Shown here in pieces: positions 25,763 through 35,341 of a DNA stretch of 64,000 bases. Source of the DNA: Anaerovibrio sp. RM50 (GTDB taxonomy: Bacteria; Bacillota; Negativicutes; Selenomonadales; Selenomonadaceae); contig NZ_JHWV01000001.1 in the NCBI RefSeq assembly GCF_000622005.1, forward strand, positions 128,594-192,593, given 5' to 3'. Below the pieces are notes generated by a model that did no database searches, was not told the origin of the DNA, and saw only the letters and a list, made by a program, of their open reading frames with translations. The position numbers and the translations under genes were made by a program. Within the stretch, counting starts at the first letter, position 1. Every line of letters begins with the position of its first letter.

Positions 25763-28700
25763 TTATACGAACTTCTTGTCGTGTTCCTTCTTGTGTTTCT
25801 TGCTCCAGCCCACCATATCAGCAAAACGGACTGTTATGATGTAGAATGCAGGAATAATGAATATACCGATGAAGGTAGCAAACAACATACCTCCAACTAC
25901 GGCAACACCCATACCATTACGGGCAGCCGCACCTGCACCGGAGGCAATTGCCAACGGCAAGCAACCGATAATGAAGGCGAAGGAAGTCATGAGGATTGGG
26001 CGAAGTCGAAGCCCAGCTGCCTCAATGGCCGCCTTCAATGGATTCATACCCATATCAGCACGGGCCTTGGCAAATTCTACAATCAGTATTGCATTCTTTG
26101 CTGACAGGCCAATAAGCATGATAACACCAATCTGCATGTACACGCTGTTCTGAAGGCCCGCATTCGGACCAACAGTGAGAGTCTCCAGAAGGCTCATGGC
26201 CAGCTCGGAGAACAGGGCACCAAAAATGCCCACCGGAACAGAAAGGATTACCGCAAAAGGCACGCTCCAGCTTTCATAAAGGGCTGCCAGACACAGGAAT
26301 ACAAATACTAATGCCAGGGCCAATACGCGGCCAGTGGAGTCACCACTCTTGATTTCCTCACGGGCCTGACCGGACCACTCAACGTTGAAGCCCGCAGGGG
26401 CAACCTCTCTTACAACCTCTTCCATAGCAGCAATGGCCTGACCAGAGGAATAACCGCTGGCAGCATTACCCTGGAAGGAAACAGCCTTGGAAGCATTAAA
26501 GCGATGTATAATGGAAGGTGCTGTACTGAGCTTTGGAGTCAGCAGAGATTCCAATGGAACCATATCTCCATTGCTGCTGCGCACAAACATAAACCGCATA
26601 TCATCAGCGGAAGTACGGTATGCCTTGTCAGCCTGAAGCACAACCTTGTAGCTGCGTCCGAACTCATTAAAGTCATTTACCTGGGAACCGCCATAGAATG
26701 TCTGCATGGTGGTAAAAATATCAGAAAGCTTAACGCCACGGCTCTTGGCCTTATCTCTGTCAATATCATAATGAACAATAGGAGAATTAACCTTAAAAGT
26801 GGAACGGACACCCTGAAGCTCAGGGCGCTGGTTCGCTGCTGCCACAATCTTCTGTGAAACTTCATTCAGCTCCTCGTCAGTATGGCCGGACAAATCCTGA
26901 AGTTCCATCTGCCAGCCACCTACATTGCCAAGACCTGGTAAAGCAGGCATATTAAATGCAATTACCTGGGCCTCCGGGGCTACCTTGGCACCAACGCCAA
27001 AGGTTTTACCAATTATGGCATTAATGGAGGTATCAGGAGTTGTGCGATCATCCCAGCCATCCAGTCCAACGAACATAGTGCCCGCATTGGACTTGGTACC
27101 AAAGGAGAAAATATCAAAACCAGTGATGGAGATAACATTTTCTACCCCTGGCAGTCCCCTGACAGCACTGGACACATTGTCCATGGTCACACTTGTCTGG
27201 TTGATGGAAGTACCCTCTGGCAAAGATACAGAAATCGCGTAATATCCCTGATCCTCATCAGGAACGAAGGTACTTGGAACAATCTTGTAAAGAAGCCCTG
27301 TAAGACCCAATACTACCACAATTAGAATAACAGCGTATTTGGCATTACCTATAAACCAGCCTACCACACCCTGATAGCTGATACGCATCTCATTGAATTT
27401 CTCGTTGAACTTATTAAAGAATCTGTCTAGTACGCTGCTGTCCCTTTCCTTTTTGGCATCATAGTCCACCGGCTTTAGTATAGTTGCACACAAAGCCGGG
27501 GTAAGGGTCAGTGCCACAAAGGCCGACAGCGCCATGGAAATGGCAATAGTAAGAGCGAACTGACGATAGAGCACACCCATCATACCGCCAAGGAAGGCAA
27601 CAGGCACGAAAACCGCTGCCAACACGAAGGCAATGGCCACTACCGGTCCCTGTACCTCATCCATGGCCCGCTCAGTGGCATCAATAGGGGTGAGTCCGGT
27701 ACTCATGTGATGCTCCACATTCTCGATAACAACAATGGCATCATCTACTACCAGACCTATTGCCAATACCATGGCAAAAAGTGTCAGAGTATTAATAGAA
27801 AATCCCAAAATTATAAACGAAATAAATGTACCGATAAGAGATACCGGAACCGCCAATAACGGAATCAGGGTTGCACGCCAATTCTGGAGGAATATGAATA
27901 CAACCAATACTACCAGCAGGAGCGCCTCAACAAAGGTCTCCACCACTTCCTTGATGGAGGTACTGATAAACTCAGTAGTATCAACAATGTACTGTAATTT
28001 CAAATCCGGAGGGAAATCCTTTTCCGCGTCCTCCAAAATTTTGCGGACCTCAGCCACTGTAGTCATGGCATTGGCATCTTCTGTAAGCTGGACACCAAAA
28101 GCCACAGTATTCTTGGCGCCATTCATATCTGAGAATACGGCATACTGCTTAGGACCGTTCTCCACTCTGGCCACATCCCGAAGATGTACCATGGTACCAT
28201 TGCTGTCAGTTTTAATTACAATATTACCGAACTCTTCAGGAGTAACCAAGCGGCCATCAATCTTACCAGTAAACTGCTTTTCCTGCTGATTGCGGATAGG
28301 CAGGGCACCCACAGTACCTGCAGGAGCCTGAAGATTCTGCTCATTAATGGCAGCGGCTACATCACTGACAGTAAGATTAAGCTCAGCCAATCTGTCAGGA
28401 TTCAGCCAGATGCGCAGGGAATGATCAGCACCAAAGGCCTGTACAGAACCTACACCGTCAACACGCTTAACCTTGTCAATCAAATATATATCAGAAAAGT
28501 TCTTAATCCAGGTGCTGTCAAAAGTCCCCTCCGGGGATACAATAGCGGCCATGAGGGCCATACTATTGGAAGCCTTTGAGGTTACAACGCCTACAGATTT
28601 AACACTATCCGGCAAACTTGGATTTGCAACAGCTACGTTATTCTGTACCTTAACTGCATCCATATCACCATCAGTACCCAGCTCAAACACAACAGACAGG

Positions 28701-28966
28701 GAATAATAGCCGGAATCAGAAGCATTGGAGCTCATATAATCCATACCCTGAACGCCATTTACCTGCTGTTCGATAATCTGGGCCACTGTTTCATTTACAA
28801 CCTTGGCATTTGCACCAACATAAGTTGTACTTACCGAAATAGTAGGCGGTGCAATCTGGGGATATTGGGCAATAGGAAGCTGGAAGGCGGATATTAAGCC
28901 GCCAATCACGATAATAAGGGATATAACTATTGCAAATATCGGTCTATGTATGAAAAATTTAGACAC
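25763..28966 (-). CDS. RND multidrug efflux transporter, AcrB/HAE1 type
   Basis: 1067 residues, standard for the HAE1 family. Starts MSKFFIHRPIFAIV, the usual first membrane helix. The LTLFAMVLAIGLVVDDAIVVIENV segment carries the paired aspartates of the proton relay, and GLSAKNAILIVEFA the second-half counterpart. Two large periplasmic loops lie between helices 1-2 and 7-8. It exports hydrophobic drugs, detergents or bile-type compounds across the envelope, with the adaptor encoded 12 bp upstream. No TolC-type outer-membrane channel is adjacent, so one must be supplied elsewhere. Its presence is strong evidence for an outer membrane. Confidence 0.95.
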   Translation of the reverse strand: MSKFFIHRPIFAIVISLIIVIGGLISAFQLPIAQYPQIAPPTISVSTTYVGANAKVVNETVAQIIEQQVNGVQGMDYMSSNASDSGYYSLSVVFELGTDGDMDAVKVQNNVAVANPSLPDSVKSVGVVTSKASNSMALMAAIVSPEGTFDSTWIKNFSDIYLIDKVKRVDGVGSVQAFGADHSLRIWLNPDRLAELNLTVSDVAAAINEQNLQAPAGTVGALPIRNQQEKQFTGKIDGRLVTPEEFGNIVIKTDSNGTMVHLRDVARVENGPKQYAVFSDMNGAKNTVAFGVQLTEDANAMTTVAEVRKILEDAEKDFPPDLKLQYIVDTTEFISTSIKEVVETFVEALLLVVLVVFIFLQNWRATLIPLLAVPVSLIGTFISFIILGFSINTLTLFAMVLAIGLVVDDAIVVIENVEHHMSTGLTPIDATERAMDEVQGPVVAIAFVLAAVFVPVAFLGGMMGVLYRQFALTIAISMALSAFVALTLTPALCATILKPVDYDAKKERDSSVLDRFFNKFNEKFNEMRISYQGVVGWFIGNAKYAVILIVVVLGLTGLLYKIVPSTFVPDEDQGYYAISVSLPEGTSINQTSVTMDNVSSAVRGLPGVENVISITGFDIFSFGTKSNAGTMFVGLDGWDDRTTPDTSINAIIGKTFGVGAKVAPEAQVIAFNMPALPGLGNVGGWQMELQDLSGHTDEELNEVSQKIVAAANQRPELQGVRSTFKVNSPIVHYDIDRDKAKSRGVKLSDIFTTMQTFYGGSQVNDFNEFGRSYKVVLQADKAYRTSADDMRFMFVRSSNGDMVPLESLLTPKLSTAPSIIHRFNASKAVSFQGNAASGYSSGQAIAAMEEVVREVAPAGFNVEWSGQAREEIKSGDSTGRVLALALVFVFLCLAALYESWSVPFAVILSVPVGIFGALFSELAMSLLETLTVGPNAGLQNSVYMQIGVIMLIGLSAKNAILIVEFAKARADMGMNPLKAAIEAAGLRLRPILMTSFAFIIGCLPLAIASGAGAAARNGMGVAVVGGMLFATFIGIFIIPAFYIITVRFADMVGWSKKHKKEHDKKFV

Positions 28967-28978
28967 CAGTCTACCCCC

Positions 28979-30148
28979 TTATTCGTGCTTTTCAATAAAC
29001 GAGAAGCCCATTTCATCAGCAGAAACAGTCGTCACTGCCATCTCAACACCCTCTGTAAGATTGGTAAGACCTTCAACCACAACCTGCTCACTGCCATTAA
29101 GGCCGCTCTTTATTACATAATAGCTGCCTACACTGTCTCCCAGTTCTACTGGTACAACAACGGACTTATTACCTTCGCCTACAATAATAACGAAGGACTT
29201 GCCCAAAAGCTGCTGAACGGCACGCTGAGGTACAAGAATAGCATCTTTAATGGTATCACCCACAAGACGGGCACGGGCAAACATGCCCGGAATCAGGACA
29301 CCCTTTGAATTTTCAAACTGTGCCTTCAGCATAAGGGAAGATGTGCTGCCCTCCATTGCGCGGTCAACAGCCACAACACTTCCAAGACCAGGGTACTCCT
29401 TACCATCAGAAAGGACAATACGAACATTCTTTGATGGCAATGCCTGACCAGGAACTACAGAATCCCCGACATACTTAAGATATTCAGCCTCACTGACACT
29501 GAACTGAACCATCATAGGATCGCTGGTACCAATGGTAACCAACGCCGTTGTACCAGCAGCAGCATAAGTGCCAACTGCCACATCATCCACAGACAGTTTA
29601 CCGCTCATAGGAGCGTAAACAACTGTATCATCAAGATTCTGCTGGGCAGTCTGAACCAGTGCCTCCATGGCGGAAACATTTGCCACAAGGGCATTCACCT
29701 GGGCCTGCTGATTGGTAAGAACCTGCTCAGAAACGGCCTCAGCGGCATAGAGCTGCTCAATTCTGGCCAAATCCACTTTGGCATTATTGAGGTTGGCCTG
29801 AGCCTGGGCAAGATTTGCCTGGGCATTCAAAAGAGCCGCCTGATATGTTCTGGAATCTATTCTGTACAGGGCCTGACCGGCCTGAACCTGATCGCCACCC
29901 TTAATGTACTTCTCCACGATAGTGCCGGAAACCTTGGAAGTCACCTTGGTGGTGTCCTTGCCAATTACAGTACCAGGATATTCCAGTGTAACAGGAGTAT
30001 CTCGCTTAATAACATTCATAGCCTTGACCTGCGGGGCTCCCCCCCCCTGACGCTGGCCGGCCATCTGTGACATAAGGAACATGTAGCCGCCAATAACTGC
30101 TGCAATAACAGCAACGACACATATTACAATACCTTTTTTGGATAACAA
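28979..30148 (-). CDS. RND efflux periplasmic adaptor (membrane fusion protein, AcrA/MexA-like)
   Basis: 389 residues. An N-terminal membrane helix (residues about 7-26, no lipobox cysteine) anchors it. Biotinyl-lipoyl halves (TVIGKDTTKVTSKVSGTIVE; LDDTVVYAPMSGKLS) flank an alpha-helical hairpin rich in Ala/Gln (about 105-175). Beta-barrel and membrane-proximal domains follow. It is the first gene of the two-gene efflux operon. A large palindrome lies just upstream of its promoter. A poly-proline/glycine stretch (QRQGGGAP) follows the anchor. Confidence 0.93.
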   Translation of the reverse strand: MLSKKGIVICVVAVIAAVIGGYMFLMSQMAGQRQGGGAPQVKAMNVIKRDTPVTLEYPGTVIGKDTTKVTSKVSGTIVEKYIKGGDQVQAGQALYRIDSRTYQAALLNAQANLAQAQANLNNAKVDLARIEQLYAAEAVSEQVLTNQQAQVNALVANVSAMEALVQTAQQNLDDTVVYAPMSGKLSVDDVAVGTYAAAGTTALVTIGTSDPMMVQFSVSEAEYLKYVGDSVVPGQALPSKNVRIVLSDGKEYPGLGSVVAVDRAMEGSTSSLMLKAQFENSKGVLIPGMFARARLVGDTIKDAILVPQRAVQQLLGKSFVIIVGEGNKSVVVPVELGDSVGSYYVIKSGLNGSEQVVVEGLTNLTEGVEMAVTTVSADEMGFSFIEKHE

Positions 30149-30221
30149 GTCACATTCCTCCTCATATAAAAATTAATTATTGTGTAACAATGTTTAATAA
30201 ATAAGCAACTGCCATTATATT

Positions 30222-30250
30222 ATGCTACAGCAGAAAAAAAGCATTGTCAA
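30222..30250 (-). promoter_or_regulatory. Promoter of the RND efflux operon
   Basis: -35 TTGACA at 30250-30245, 17 bp, -10 TAGCAT at 30227-30222. Confidence 0.6.
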
Positions 30251-30255
30251 CGCAA

Positions 30256-30297
30256 ACTAGGTACGAACTATACGTTTTTATATAACTCGTACCTAGT
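30256..30297. promoter_or_regulatory. Large palindrome upstream of the RND operon promoter
   Basis: ACTAGGTACGAACTATA and TATAACTCGTACCTAGT pair over 17 bp with two mismatches (outer 11 bp exact) around an 8-nt spacer. It lies 6 bp upstream of the -35. No regulator gene is adjacent. Its layout resembles the marR-linked operator at 109-153, though the sequence differs. Confidence 0.65.
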
Positions 30298-30359
30298 CTC
30301 GCTATTGTATTATATGAATTTTACCAACAGTATACGCTTAAAATTAGATTAAATTTAGA

Positions 30360-31169
30360 TTAGAATTCAATGACTTCCAAATCATCAGGAACAAAAACAT
30401 TTCCGTCAAAATACTGCTTTGCTTCTGCAGTATACGCCTTCTTACGGGTATCAATTGTCTTGTCCTCTGTATGATAGAGGATCAGATTCTTTACCTCAAG
30501 GGTCTTGGCCAGCTCCGCAGCCTCCTTGCAGGTACTGTGATGCTTTTCATAAGGCTTAAAAATTTCCCTGTCCTCAAATTTGCAGAAGGCCTCTGACAGC
30601 ATCCAGTCAGACCCCTTGGCATATTCCTCACAGCCTTCACTAAATGGTTCATCCCCCAGACAGGTCAGCATAAGGTTATCCTCCTTGAACTGGAGCTGAT
30701 AGCCAAACTGCTTGGCCTTGGTGGAATAAATATCAAATACATTAATATCAAAGCTTGTAAGCTCAATAACCTGACCATCCCAAATCTCGTGGATTATAAT
30801 ATCGTCACCAATATGTTCAAAATCCTTTCGCTTCAGCATCATTTCGCACATGCTGAGAAGGATATCCTTCACCTCATCATGACAGTATATATGAAACTCC
30901 CCATCATATTTGCTGCTGTTCATCAGTGAAGCAATTTTTCTGATAACCCACACTGCTCCCATAATGTGGTCAGTATGGGCATGGGTGATATACATGTGAT
31001 GAAGCTTATTGTAGTCAGCTCCTGCCAGCTCCAGTTGGCGCAGTATGCCGTTGCCGCCCCCGGCATCTGTCAAAAACAGCTCGCCGTCAGAGGTCTCAAT
31101 CAAAAAACAGGTGTTAAATACCTTGGTGACCATAGCATTACCGGTGCCTAAAAAAATAAGCTTCCTCAT
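30360..31169 (-). CDS. Metallo-beta-lactamase-fold hydrolase (RNase Z-like subgroup)
   Basis: 269 residues from the ATG at 31169; GGAGGT lies 6 nt upstream, inside the longer frame that starts at 31184. THAHTDHIMG near residues 65-74 is the HxHxDH metal site, with later CLGD, SEAFCKFED and LYHTED segments supplying the remaining ligands. The N terminus MRKLIFLGTGNA resembles RNase Z and arylsulfatase-type members. Substrate is unknown; it is unlikely to be the essential tRNA 3' nuclease because the expected flexible arm is not evident. It stands alone between the RND operon and rnc. Confidence 0.75.
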   Translation of the reverse strand: MRKLIFLGTGNAMVTKVFNTCFLIETSDGELFLTDAGGGNGILRQLELAGADYNKLHHMYITHAHTDHIMGAVWVIRKIASLMNSSKYDGEFHIYCHDEVKDILLSMCEMMLKRKDFEHIGDDIIIHEIWDGQVIELTSFDINVFDIYSTKAKQFGYQLQFKEDNLMLTCLGDEPFSEGCEEYAKGSDWMLSEAFCKFEDREIFKPYEKHHSTCKEAAELAKTLEVKNLILYHTEDKTIDTRKKAYTAEAKQYFDGNVFVPDDLEVIEF

Positions 31170-31250
31170 ATTACTACCTCCCATAAAACCGTTTGATATT
31201 TTTATTTAGCTCATAAAGAGATGCTTAACCTTCTTCTCTTACATTAATAA

Positions 31251-31285
31251 TAAAGGACTGTTGCAAATAACGCAACAGTCCTTTA
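31251..31285 (-). terminator. Terminator of the fab-rnc operon
   Basis: AAAGGACTGTTGC and GCAACAGTCCTTT pair perfectly across 7 nt, then TATTATT. Placed directly after rnc. Confidence 0.9.
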
Positions 31286-31286
31286 A

Positions 31287-32003
31287 TTATTTATTCATTT
31301 TTTCTAGAGCCTGCCTGGCCGCCTGCTGTTCGGCAGCCTTCTTGCTTGGACCCGTACCAATTCCTAAAACTTCATCATTAAGCCTTACCTCAAATTTAAA
31401 AACCTTGGCATGGTCAGGACCATCTGAACCAATCATGCAATAGCAGATTTTGTTCTCCCCATGGCGCTGAACCAGCTCCTGAAGCATTGTTTTATAGTCT
31501 TTTACTGTGGATACGCCCTTTTCCACCTGATCAAGATGGCCTTCCAACTGGCGAATGACGTAAGCCTGGGCACATGCCCAGCCCTGATCCATGTAAATTG
31601 CTCCGATTACTGCTTCAAAGGCATCCTCCAAAATAGAAGCCCGCTTGCGACCACCGGAGCTTTGCTCTCCGTGTCCTAGCAGCAGATAATCACCCAGATT
31701 CAGCTCCGCCGCCCGGCTGGAAAGACTTGCTTCGCAAACAACAGCTGCTCTGGATTTAGTAAGATCTCCCTCAGGAAGTTCTGGGAAATGTTTAAAAAGA
31801 TAGGTGCTGATAGCAAGCTCCAGCACCGCATCTCCTAAAAATTCCAAGCGTTCATTATGCTCTACACGAATGCGAGACTCATTTGCATAGGAGGTATGGG
31901 TAAGGGCCTGATGAAGCCAGCCGATGTGCTTAAAGCGCACACCCAGCTGACCTGCCAGTCCTTCCAAGCGCCTCCTGCGTTCTGCAGTCACACGCTCAAC
32001 CAT
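31287..32003 (-). CDS. rnc: Ribonuclease III
   Basis: 238 residues. The catalytic signature NERLEFLGDAVLELAI is near residues 44-59 and the second metal site ILEDAFEAVIGAIYMD near 120-135. A double-stranded RNA-binding domain ends in SKKAAEQQAARQAL. It processes rRNA precursors and structured mRNAs. It is the last gene of the fab operon, 18 bp after fabF, an arrangement common in Firmicutes. The ribosome binding site is weak (GAGTGA). Confidence 0.96.
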   Translation of the reverse strand: MVERVTAERRRRLEGLAGQLGVRFKHIGWLHQALTHTSYANESRIRVEHNERLEFLGDAVLELAISTYLFKHFPELPEGDLTKSRAAVVCEASLSSRAAELNLGDYLLLGHGEQSSGGRKRASILEDAFEAVIGAIYMDQGWACAQAYVIRQLEGHLDQVEKGVSTVKDYKTMLQELVQRHGENKICYCMIGSDGPDHAKVFKFEVRLNDEVLGIGTGPSKKAAEQQAARQALEKMNK

Positions 32004-32021
32004 AATAAATCACTCAATTTC

Positions 32022-33266
32022 TTACTTAGAATATTTTTTTAATACAATACAAGCGTTATGTCCGCCAAAGCCCAGATTATTGGACAAAGCAGCACGAACA
32101 GTCTTTGCCTTTGCCTTGTTAGGTACGTAATCAAGATCCAGGCCCTCATCCGGAGTCTCATAATTGATAGTAGGTGGCAGCATATCATTTTCTACAGACA
32201 AGGCAGTAGCAATACACTCAATACCACCAGCAGCACCAAGAAGGTGTCCGGTCATGGACTTAATGGAGCTTACAGATACGTCCTTTGCATGCTCACCCCA
32301 AACAGCCTTAATAGCCTGAGTTTCAGTCTCATCATTTAAATGAGTAGAAGTACCGTGAGCATTGATGTAATCAACCTCAGATGCCTCCAGCCCTGCATCA
32401 GCAAGAGCCTTGGCCATACACTTGGCAGCAACCTCACCATTAGGAGCCGGGGAAGTTATATGGAAAGCATCGTTGTTGGAAGCATAGCCAACAAGCTCAG
32501 CATAAATATGAGCACCGCGCTTTTCAGCATGCTCAAGGGTTTCCAGTACAACAATGCCTGCACCCTCACCCATAATGAAACCACTGCGGTTGGCATCAAA
32601 AGGTCTGGATGCATGTGCCGGATCATCGTTATGATCACTGCACAGTGCCTTCATGGAACAAAAGCCTGCTACTGCTGCTTCAGAAATACTTGCCTCAGTA
32701 CCACCGGCAACCATAACATCAGCCTCACCCCGCTGAAGAACACGGAAGGCATCACCAATATTATTAGTACCAGTTGCACAAGCAGTAACAACACAGCTGC
32801 TTGGACCGCGTAAACCCAAAGCGATGGAAACATGACCAGAGGCCATATTGGCAATCATCATTGGAATAAAGAAAGGACTGATTTTGCTTGGTCCCTTTTC
32901 AAACAATTTCTGATACTGCCCATGCATGGTTTCAATACCACCAATACCACTACCAACGAAGGTACCGATACGGTCGCAATCCTCAGCCTCCAGATCAAGC
33001 TTTGCATCCTCTACAGCCATCTTGGCTGCAGCAACTGCAAACTGAGCATAGCGGTCAATACGCTTAGACTCTTTCTTGTCCATGTAATCAGCAGGATCAA
33101 AATCCTTTACCTCGCCAGCAATCTGAGACTTATACTCAGATGCATCAAAGCGGGTAATTTTATCAATTCCGTTTTTACCTTCCAGCAGGGACTTCCAAAA
33201 TACGTCCTTGCCGGTACCAACTGGGCTGATTACGCCAAGGCCGGTAATTACAACGCGATTAGACAA
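32022..33266 (-). CDS. fabF: 3-oxoacyl-[acyl-carrier-protein] synthase II (FabF)
   Basis: 414 residues from a TTG at 33266 (GAGGTG 6 nt upstream); a TTG at 33287 opens the frame earlier and overlaps the previous stop codon. Active-site Cys in VVTACATGTNNIGDA near residue 164, His in NAHGTSTHLND near 304 and His in SMTGHLLGAAGG near 340 form the CHH triad. It elongates acyl-ACP chains by condensation with malonyl-ACP. It is followed by rnc and preceded by the FabK-like gene. Confidence 0.97.
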   Translation of the reverse strand: MSNRVVITGLGVISPVGTGKDVFWKSLLEGKNGIDKITRFDASEYKSQIAGEVKDFDPADYMDKKESKRIDRYAQFAVAAAKMAVEDAKLDLEAEDCDRIGTFVGSGIGGIETMHGQYQKLFEKGPSKISPFFIPMMIANMASGHVSIALGLRGPSSCVVTACATGTNNIGDAFRVLQRGEADVMVAGGTEASISEAAVAGFCSMKALCSDHNDDPAHASRPFDANRSGFIMGEGAGIVVLETLEHAEKRGAHIYAELVGYASNNDAFHITSPAPNGEVAAKCMAKALADAGLEASEVDYINAHGTSTHLNDETETQAIKAVWGEHAKDVSVSSIKSMTGHLLGAAGGIECIATALSVENDMLPPTINYETPDEGLDLDYVPNKAKAKTVRAALSNNLGFGGHNACIVLKKYSK

Positions 33267-33283
33267 AATTAACACCTCACAAT

Positions 33284-34228
33284 TCAATTAATAACAGCAA
33301 GTTCTGCCTTAAGCTGCTGGAAAATTTCTTCTACAGTCAAAATCTTATCTATAGTTGGCAAATATTCACCAGTAAACACAAGACCTGTCTCCACATCCCC
33401 CTGCTGAGCCCGACTAAGAGCTCTGATAATGCAGAAGTTATGCTTACAAGCCTTAAGACAGTTATCGCATTGGGTTGGCGGTACAGGACCATCCATGATT
33501 CTTGCGGCCCACGGATTTCTAACTGCACGGCCTGGCAGGCCTACAGGACTGTGAATTACTACCACGTCCTCCGGCTTTGCCTTAAGATAATATTCTTTCA
33601 AAGCTGGGGCACTGTTTGCCTCAACACTGGCAGCAAAGCGGGAGCCCATCTGGACACCACTTACGCCCATTTTTATTAAATCAGCAATATCCTGGCCATG
33701 TAGAACACCTCCTGCAGCAATTACAGGGATGTCTACAGCTTCAACGATCTCCGGGATAATAGTCTTTATAGACTGGTCAGTACCCAGATGACCGCCTGCC
33801 TCCTTGCCTTCAACTACAATAGCTGCGGCGCCAAGACGCTGAGAAATTTTCGCTAATTTTACTGATGATACGATTGGAACAACGGGAGTTCCGGATTTCT
33901 GGCCAAGGCCAAATATATCACGGGAAAAGCCTGCACCAGCGACTACCAGGTCAATACCTTCATCAATAGCAGTGTTTACGATTTCTGCAAATTTCTTTGC
34001 GGCAAACATAATATTGATACCGATAATCCCCTTTGACAGTGCTCGGGCCATCCTGATTTCATAACGAAGCTCATCATTGGTCATGCCAGATGCAGCAATC
34101 AGGCCGATACCGCCTTGATTTGCAACGGCTGCAGCCAGTCTGCCTGTAGATAAACGTATCGCCATGCCGCCTTGAATAATTGGCATCTTTGCAATTTTAT
34201 CGCCAAATTTAAGTTCAGGAAGCTTCAA
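33284..34228 (-). CDS. FabK/nitronate monooxygenase-family flavoprotein with Cys-rich tail
   Basis: 314 residues from a TTG at 34228 (GGAGGAG upstream). TIM-barrel FMN protein: MPIIQGGMAIRLS at the start, GGIGLIAASGM, VEGKEAGGHLG and GGVLHGQDIADLIKMG are the FMN-binding and active-site segments shared by FabK and 2-nitropropane dioxygenase. It differs from the canonical FabK in this operon by a C-terminal CDNCLKACKHNFC cysteine cluster, which could bind an iron-sulfur centre or zinc. Its place between acpP and fabF points to lipid synthesis, for example a second enoyl reductase, but the reaction is not proven. Confidence 0.8.
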   Translation of the reverse strand: MKLPELKFGDKIAKMPIIQGGMAIRLSTGRLAAAVANQGGIGLIAASGMTNDELRYEIRMARALSKGIIGINIMFAAKKFAEIVNTAIDEGIDLVVAGAGFSRDIFGLGQKSGTPVVPIVSSVKLAKISQRLGAAAIVVEGKEAGGHLGTDQSIKTIIPEIVEAVDIPVIAAGGVLHGQDIADLIKMGVSGVQMGSRFAASVEANSAPALKEYYLKAKPEDVVVIHSPVGLPGRAVRNPWAARIMDGPVPPTQCDNCLKACKHNFCIIRALSRAQQGDVETGLVFTGEYLPTIDKILTVEEIFQQLKAELAVIN

Positions 34229-34255
34229 AATTACTCCTCCATTCATGGGGCGGTA

Positions 34256-34312
34256 CTTACCTTCTTTAGAAAATCCCGCGAAGTAACTTCACGGGACTTT
34301 CTTAAAGGTAAG
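34256..34312 (-). terminator. Attenuator-like hairpin between acpP and the FabK-like gene
   Basis: A long imperfect stem (CTTACCTTTAAGAAAGTCCCG pairs with CGGGATTTTCTAAAGAAGGTAAG in part) encloses a tight CCCGTGAAG/CTTCGCGGG hairpin followed by ATTTTCT. It could lower transcription past acpP or protect the acpP 3' end. Confidence 0.6.
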
Positions 34313-34323
34313 ACGCAAAAAGC

Positions 34324-34554
34324 TTATTTGTTCTGGTCAATGAAAGTTACAACGTCCTGAACGGTCTTAATCTTTTCAGCTGCGCTATCTGGAATCTCGA
34401 TGCCGAACTCCTCCTCAAAAGCCATGATGAGCTCAACAATATCAAGAGAATCAGCGCCTAAATCATCGATAAAAGTGGACTCGATTGCAACATCATCAGC
34501 ATCTACACTTAACTGATCAACAACGATATCTCTTACTTTCTCAAAAGTAGACAT
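34324..34554 (-). CDS. acpP: Acyl carrier protein
   Basis: 76 residues, acidic, with the 4'-phosphopantetheine attachment serine in [11 protein letters not shown] near residue 36. AGGAGGT precedes the ATG. It carries growing acyl chains for the neighbouring Fab enzymes and for PlsX. Followed by a strong hairpin, consistent with acpP needing more transcript than downstream genes. Confidence 0.98.
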   Translation of the reverse strand: MSTFEKVRDIVVDQLSVDADDVAIESTFIDDLGADSLDIVELIMAFEEEFGIEIPDSAAEKIKTVQDVVTFIDQNK

Positions 34555-34596
34555 GTATGGTTCACCTCCTCAAACAAGTTTCATCTATAGACTATA

Positions 34597-35340
34597 TTAC
34601 ATAACCATGCCGCCATCAACATTGATGACCTGGCCAGTAACATAAGATGCATTATCAGACACCAGGAACAGAACTGCATTGGCAACATCCTCAGGAGCGC
34701 CAACTCTGCCCAGTGGAATACCAGCTACCATGGCCTCGCGAACATTCTCTGGAAGAACGGAGGTCATGTCGGTATCTATATAGCCTGGTGCAACCATGTT
34801 CACGGTAATACCGCGGGAAGCAAGTTCCTTGGCCATGGTTTTGGAAAAACCAATAACACCGGCTTTGGCTGCGGAGTAGTTTGCCTGTCCGGCATTACCG
34901 GTGAGGCCTACAACAGAAGCCATATTTACAATGCGGCCTGCCCGCTTCTTCATCATGAGCTTGGAAACAGCCTTGGTGCAGTAGAATACGCCCTTAAGGT
35001 TAGTATTAATAACTGCATCCCAGTCTTCTTCCTTCATTCTCATAAGAAGGCCATCACGGGTAATACCAGCATTATTTACAAGAATATCAATTCCACCGAA
35101 TGTATCAACTACTTCCTTAATCATAGCATCAACGGACTCACCGTTGGATACATCAGCCTGTACAATCATAGCCTTACCGCCAGCTGCTTCAATAATTGAC
35201 TTAACTTCTTCAGCAGCCTTGGCATTGCCTGCATAATTAATAGCAACAGCAGCACCTTCAGATGCGAGCTTAATTGCAATTGCGCGGCCTATGCCACGGG
35301 AACCGCCCGTAACAAGGGCAGACTTTCCATCTAAAAGCAT
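34597..35340 (-). CDS. fabG: 3-oxoacyl-[acyl-carrier-protein] reductase FabG
   Basis: 247 residues from the ATG at 35340 (GGAGG 9 nt upstream), one base after the fabD stop codon. Short-chain dehydrogenase fold: TGGSRGIGRA cofactor loop near residues 11-20, NNAGITRDG, catalytic Ser in NMASVVGLTG and YSAAK at about 151-155. NADPH-dependent reduction of beta-ketoacyl-ACP. Confidence 0.97.
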   Translation of the reverse strand: MLLDGKSALVTGGSRGIGRAIAIKLASEGAAVAINYAGNAKAAEEVKSIIEAAGGKAMIVQADVSNGESVDAMIKEVVDTFGGIDILVNNAGITRDGLLMRMKEEDWDAVINTNLKGVFYCTKAVSKLMMKKRAGRIVNMASVVGLTGNAGQANYSAAKAGVIGFSKTMAKELASRGITVNMVAPGYIDTDMTSVLPENVREAMVAGIPLGRVGAPEDVANAVLFLVSDNASYVTGQVINVDGGMVM

Positions 35341-35341
35341 A

